Positions 60,621-64,000 of a stretch of DNA of 64,000 nucleotides are shown piece after piece. This DNA is from Allium sativum (taxonomy: Eukaryota > Streptophyta > Magnoliopsida > Asparagales > Amaryllidaceae). The stretch covers positions 633,456,786 to 633,520,785 of the forward strand of contig CM060915.1 in the NCBI GenBank assembly GCA_030737875.1, written 5' to 3'. The position numbers and the translations under genes are program-made. How positions within the stretch are numbered: the first letter of the stretch is position 1; each line of letters starts with the position of its first letter. The notes beneath the pieces were generated by a model. It worked only from the letters and a program-made list of their open reading frames with translations, did not search any database and had not been told where the DNA came from.

Positions 60621-61754
60621 CATCGGTGGAGTATTTTGAGTGAATATAGAACAGAGTAATTACAGCAAGACAGATATAAGTAATACTTTGAAAATTTAAA
60701 ACATCATTTCAATTGCAGCGGAAAATAAAACATGTCTGGTTACATCACAAAACCATAATAGAAGTCTAGTACAAATATCCATCCTGCTAAATGAAAATAC
60801 ATAATCCCAATACATGAACTGATAGCCATAAAAGAAAAGGGTAAACTGAGCTCTACATCTAGGGTCCAAGCTCCAAGAGAGAAATAAAAGCAGCCTGATC
60901 AAAGCCCACTCGCGCTGGGCCCACTCTGAGAACCTGAGGGTTGGGAAAAAGATAAAAACAACGGGGTCAGACATAAGCCTGAGTGAGCCCTATAACCTTA
61001 ACAATACAATTATTAAAGTAATTAGGGTATGATATGAACTCGGTACGGTACCTTTGGGGATAATGACTCCACTAAGTAGCCAACAAACATAGGGTGAACT
61101 AAGATAACCGTAAAGACGCATCTACCCACCCAAGGATAATTACTAACTGCACCACACCAGTCATTCCTACTCAAAGGTTGATCCCACCCAAGGATTTAAA
61201 AGAAAGATATAACTAGTAGTTTCATGTACCCCTAGCTGACCACATAGGTGCCGTCTGCCCCTATCTCCACTAGGTGTACCCCACTACTCCCCAAGCGATC
61301 GGCTCCCTAACGTAGATACCCGTGCTGGTCCCACAGTGGGGTGTATCACTCCCCTAAAGTGGCAACCCAATACTATCAATGGTGCACGGCTTATACCTAC
61401 ACGATGCAACAACGGCTTATCTACCAGCCCGGGCCCACACACGCATATGAAACCCGTTGGACTTGCGTTGCCACCGCTAACCCGTTTTGGCCTCTTATAA
61501 TCAAGCCCAGTACGCGTGTCCCGTCCTCGACATGGGTCGAGCCCACAAAGATACAAATGGGTTACTGGTTGAAATGGGCCCCCACAAGCTACCCACCTAA
61601 GCTTGTCACTTATCTAGTGTATCCCACTTAACCCTTTAATCATGTTTAATTACATGTTTCCACTTGGTTAAGTATTCTAATCGTATTTTCTATTGCCACC
61701 CAAGGCAACACACTAGATTTCCACATGCCACCCAAGGCACCCACTTAACCCCTC

Positions 61755-61910
61755 ATGTCCCTCTACATGCTAATATGGTTAAGTGTTTCTTGATTAATTA
61801 ATTAAGATCATGACCTCATAAAGACCTCTCACATTAGACCGTCTTTTATGACTGCTGGATATGCCGGTTGGTTCCGGGCAGACTTCTGTCATCAAAAGGG
61901 TCTAACCTCG
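61755..61910 (-). repeat. Inverted repeat arm 1 (LTR I)
   Basis: Reverse complement of 63850-64000 with scattered substitutions. It includes CCTCATAAAGACCTCT and GGTTAAGTGTTTCTT. Confidence 0.88.
61906..61910. repeat. Left target-site copy of J (CCTCG)
   Basis: Five I bases before the J terminus. The partner is outside the window. Confidence 0.5.
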
Positions 61911-62146
61911 TGTAACACCCCGAATTTTAGTTAATACTAAAATTCACTAATTACAGGATAAATAATCTCAGATGTGGGAATTGGGGGTAACGGGCTGCGT
62001 CATTGCGTTCGTCTCGGAAAAATACGCGAAATAGAGTCCGAGTTTTCGAGAATCGGAGTCCGTATGGCCCGGTTATGGCCCAAAGAAGTTTTCAGAAAAT
62101 TCAAAGTTAAAACAGATTTAAAAATTGGAGCCAGCAGGGGGGGCCA

Positions 62147-62164
62147 GGCGGGAAAGTTCCCGCC
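62147..62164. promoter_or_regulatory. E2F-like palindrome upstream of J promoter
   Basis: GGCGGGAA and TTCCCGCC arms separated by two bases. The minus strand reads TTTCCCGCC (62155-62147), the known plant E2F/DP consensus site. It lies about 220 bp upstream of the TATA box. Binding is inferred, not shown. Confidence 0.5.
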
Positions 62165-62172
62165 CTACCCAT

Positions 62173-62239
62173 GTCGACAGGGCTGTCGACAGGCCTGTCG
62201 ACTGGGGGTGTCGACTGCCCTGTCGACAGGGGTGTCGAC
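62173..62239. repeat. GTCGAC array, six copies at 12-13 bp spacing
   Basis: GTCGAC at 62173, 62185, 62197, 62210, 62222 and 62234, with GGGC or GGCC spacers and a degenerate seventh (GTCGGC near 62248). Each copy is a palindrome with a CpG. Confidence 0.95.
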
Positions 62240-62380
62240 ACAGGGTGTCGGCCCTGTTGATCTGGGTGCACCAGATCTGGTTTTTGGTTGAGTCTTGGGC
62301 TGGGTTCTAGAGATTTCCTAAATCTAACGGACCTAATCTAACCTAGGGTTAATCTAAGGGCCTAAAACACTACCTAATCC

Positions 62381-62572
62381 TATAAATAAGACCCCAACCC
62401 TACCCTAATTCATTCATAATTAAATCTTGTAACTAAACTATGGCAAAATGAAACTTGATCATGGCCTCCACAAAATCAATGAAGAGAGTTGCAAGCTAAT
62501 CAACCTCTAATCAACATCTTCTTCAACTAAAGCAACTAATTCCACTTCATAAGTTTGCTAATCTTGGTTTTG
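62381..62572 (+). promoter_or_regulatory. Promoter and leader exon of LTR J
   Basis: TATAAATAA at 62381-62389 is followed by a leader of about 160 nt ending TTG|GTGAGT (GT at 62573-62574). This is the clearest TATA-leader-donor arrangement in the window. Any frame in the leader is short. Confidence 0.65.
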
Positions 62573-62639
62573 GTGAGTTCCTATAGCTTTAATAATCAAT
62601 TGTTAAATTGATTATGGTAGGATGTGATAAGACATGGCT

Positions 62640-63310
62640 ATGTTTGTGGATAAATGAGTTTATGCAAGTTTGTATGATATGTGATTTGCAAGTTTTATGC
62701 CATATGCAAGTTTAAATGCCATGTTTTATGATGCAAAACATTATGTTGAACATTTATGCATATGTAACATGTTATGCAAACTATATGAGAGAGTATATGC
62801 AAGTTATATGTAATATGATATGCAAGTTATACATGGGGTTTTATGCATGCTAAGTATTTGGTTTTGTGCATGCTAAGTATGTGGTTTTGTGCATGATAAG
62901 TAATTGGTTTTATGCATGCTAAGTGTTTGGTTTTATGCAAAGTTGTGATATAAGTTCATATGCAAAGTTATGATGCAAGTTCATATGCAAAGTTATGTGT
63001 ATGATGTTATGCAAGTTTGTGTGTATGATGTTATGTAAGTTATGTGCATGTTGCTATGCAAGTTCATATGCAAGTTATGTGTATGATGTTATGCAAGTTA
63101 TGTGCATGATGTTATGCAAGTTATGTGTATGTTGATATGCAAGTTATGTTTATAATATTATGCAAGTTATGTGTATGATGTTATGCAAGTTAACATGTAA
63201 CATGTTGTGCAAGTTCACACCTTTAAGACACATGCAAGTTCACCTTTGTATGACCTATGAACACTTATGAAAGTCGCCTTTATACATGACATATGTATGT
63301 TCATGCAAGT
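62640..63310 (+). repeat. TGCAAGTT-rich degenerate repeat tract, J
   Basis: Dozens of imperfect 15-25 bp units around ATGCAAGTT, ATGTGTATGATGTT and GTTTTATGCATGCTAAGT. No gene. It occupies the intron-like position after the donor. Confidence 0.85.
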
Positions 63311-63545
63311 TGGGTTATTTAGTAATGCTAGTTAGGTTAATGTCATGAGGTAAGTGGACACCTTTTAACCCATGTTAACGCTAATGTATGCTAAGTGAAA
63401 CCCATGTTAAATGTGAAAGAATCTTCTCTTGGAAATATGTCGTGTTAGCATAAGTACGTGGGGAAACGATGGGGTTAATAGACATGTTAATGAATGGTGT
63501 GAAATGGTTATGATTAAGCATACCATAAAATGAATAAGCATAAGT

Positions 63546-63652
63546 GGGAATTTACCTATTGAGTTAGGTCTACCCCATGGGAATTTACCTATTGAGTTAG
63601 GTCTACCCATGTTATGGAATTGGGAATTTACCTATTGAGTTAGGTCTACCCA
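63546..63652 (+). repeat. Three copies of a ~31-bp repeat, J
   Basis: GGGAATTTACCTATTGAGTT plus AGGTCTACCC, beginning near 63546, 63579 and 63622. The spacers are unequal. Confidence 0.93.
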
Positions 63653-63730
63653 TATTCTTGTAAATGTGAATATTAATTAGGGATAATTAATAAATATGGG
63701 GGTGATTAATTAGGTGTAATTAATCGACTA

Positions 63731-63978
63731 AGACACGAGGTTGGACTCAGTTGTAGCATAAAACTGCCCGGACCCAACCGGCTTAACCAGTTGCTACAAA
63801 TGTTAGCCCAATGTGAGAGGTCTTAGGCACAAACTAAATACGTGATTAACGTAAAGACACGAGGTTAGACTCGGTTATGACGTAAGGCTGCCCGGACCCA
63901 ACCGGCTTAACCAGCGGTCATAAAAGATAGTCTAATGTTAGAGGTCTTTATGAGGATCACGGTCTTAATTAATTAAGA
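63731..63978 (+). repeat. ~124-bp tandem duplication, J
   Basis: Two diverged units starting AGACACGAGGTT at 63731 and 63855. Each has CTGCCCGGACCCAACCGGC and AGAGGTCTT. LTR I contains the second unit in reverse. Confidence 0.85.
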
Positions 63979-64000
63979 AACACTTAACCAAATTAGCATG
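63850..64000 (+). repeat. Inverted repeat arm 2 (LTR J)
   Basis: Partner of 61755-61910. The similarity reaches the last base of the window and presumably continues beyond. Confidence 0.88.

Larger units (their letters stand above)
60621..61910 (-). mobile_element. LTR I, continued; cut by J
   Basis: Resumes the LTR begun at 46924. It carries GCAGCGGAAAATAA (60715-60728) about 0.14 kb from the terminus, as in the other LTRs, but no three-hairpin module. At 61755-61910 it is the reverse complement of 63850-64000, so I and J belong to one family in opposite orientations. There is no gene: the frames 61284-61556 (minus) and 61341-61631 (plus) overlap each other and show no domain. Confidence 0.75.
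61911..64000 (+). mobile_element. LTR J, 5' part, runs past the window end
   Basis: It begins TGTAACACCCCG. In order it holds a GC-rich upstream region with an E2F-like palindrome and a GTCGAC array, a TATA box (62381-62389), a leader with a consensus donor (62573), a TGCAAGTT-rich AT body, three copies of a ~31-bp repeat, and a ~124-bp tandem duplication. Same family as LTR I, opposite orientation. No coding capacity seen in the part present. Confidence 0.82.

Noticed and set aside
61284..61631. Two overlapping frames on opposite strands in LTR I
   Set aside because: Mutually overlapping, no domain, located in an LTR with clear I/J family identity.
62640..63310. Possible CRISPR-like or satellite array
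   Set aside because: Units are degenerate with no constant repeat/unique spacer pattern; a low-complexity TGCAAGTT tract in a plant LTR.
1..64000. tRNA, rRNA, telomeric or organellar sequence
   Set aside because: The only tRNA-like matches are the 12-base primer-binding sites; no cloverleaf, rRNA core, telomere repeat or plastid gene order was seen.

Overview
This window looks like heterochromatic, intergenic DNA from a flowering plant with a large, transposon-rich genome. The evidence is the AT-rich composition, primer-binding sites that match the 3' end of plant initiator-Met tRNA (TGGTATCAGAGC), polypurine tracts followed by TGTAAC-type LTR starts, and LTR ends carrying the TTCCGCTGC block that I associate with Ty3/gypsy Tekay/Del-like elements. 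I cannot name the species. I found no host protein-coding gene, rRNA, tRNA or CRISPR array. Every open frame is short, lacks a recognisable domain, and lies inside repetitive LTR sequence.

Almost all of the window is LTR. Layout: A1 (1-5443, minus, LTR cut by the window start) sits inside the 5' LTR of B. B (plus) has a partial 5' LTR 5444-9825, an internal domain 9826-11058 and a 3' LTR 11059-17595, with target-site copy CTTAA at 17596-17600. Old sequence X follows (17601-18097 and 36377-37232). It is split by D (plus, probable solo LTR, 18098-18412 plus 32682-36371). D is itself split by C, a complete minus-strand element (18413-32676, duplication ATTTC). To the right, X is cut by LTR G (plus, 37233-38447). 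G is cut by E/F (minus, 38448-45683), F by H (minus, 45684-46923), and H by I (minus, 46924-46971 plus 60621-61910). I is hit by two elements: A2, a complete minus-strand element (46972-60615, duplication CATAA), and J (plus, from 61911 past the window end).

A2, C and B share an unusual plan: LTRs of 6.3-6.6 kb flank an internal domain of only 1.0-1.2 kb that holds a primer-binding site, a polypurine tract and no coding capacity. They must borrow all proteins from an autonomous partner that is not in the window. The short internal domains and the LTRs carry small inverted repeats that persist across diverged families. Several show compensatory base changes or pairs that survive as G.U wobbles only in the sense RNA. 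This suggests selected RNA structures (packaging, dimerisation or priming) in otherwise non-coding elements. Most of the long LTRs also carry a GC-richer leader-like segment ending at a consensus splice donor, followed by a long AT-rich, intron-like stretch with tandem repeats. All element boundaries were read by eye from LTR termini, target duplications and paired LTR copies. Age statements rest on visual comparison of LTR pairs.
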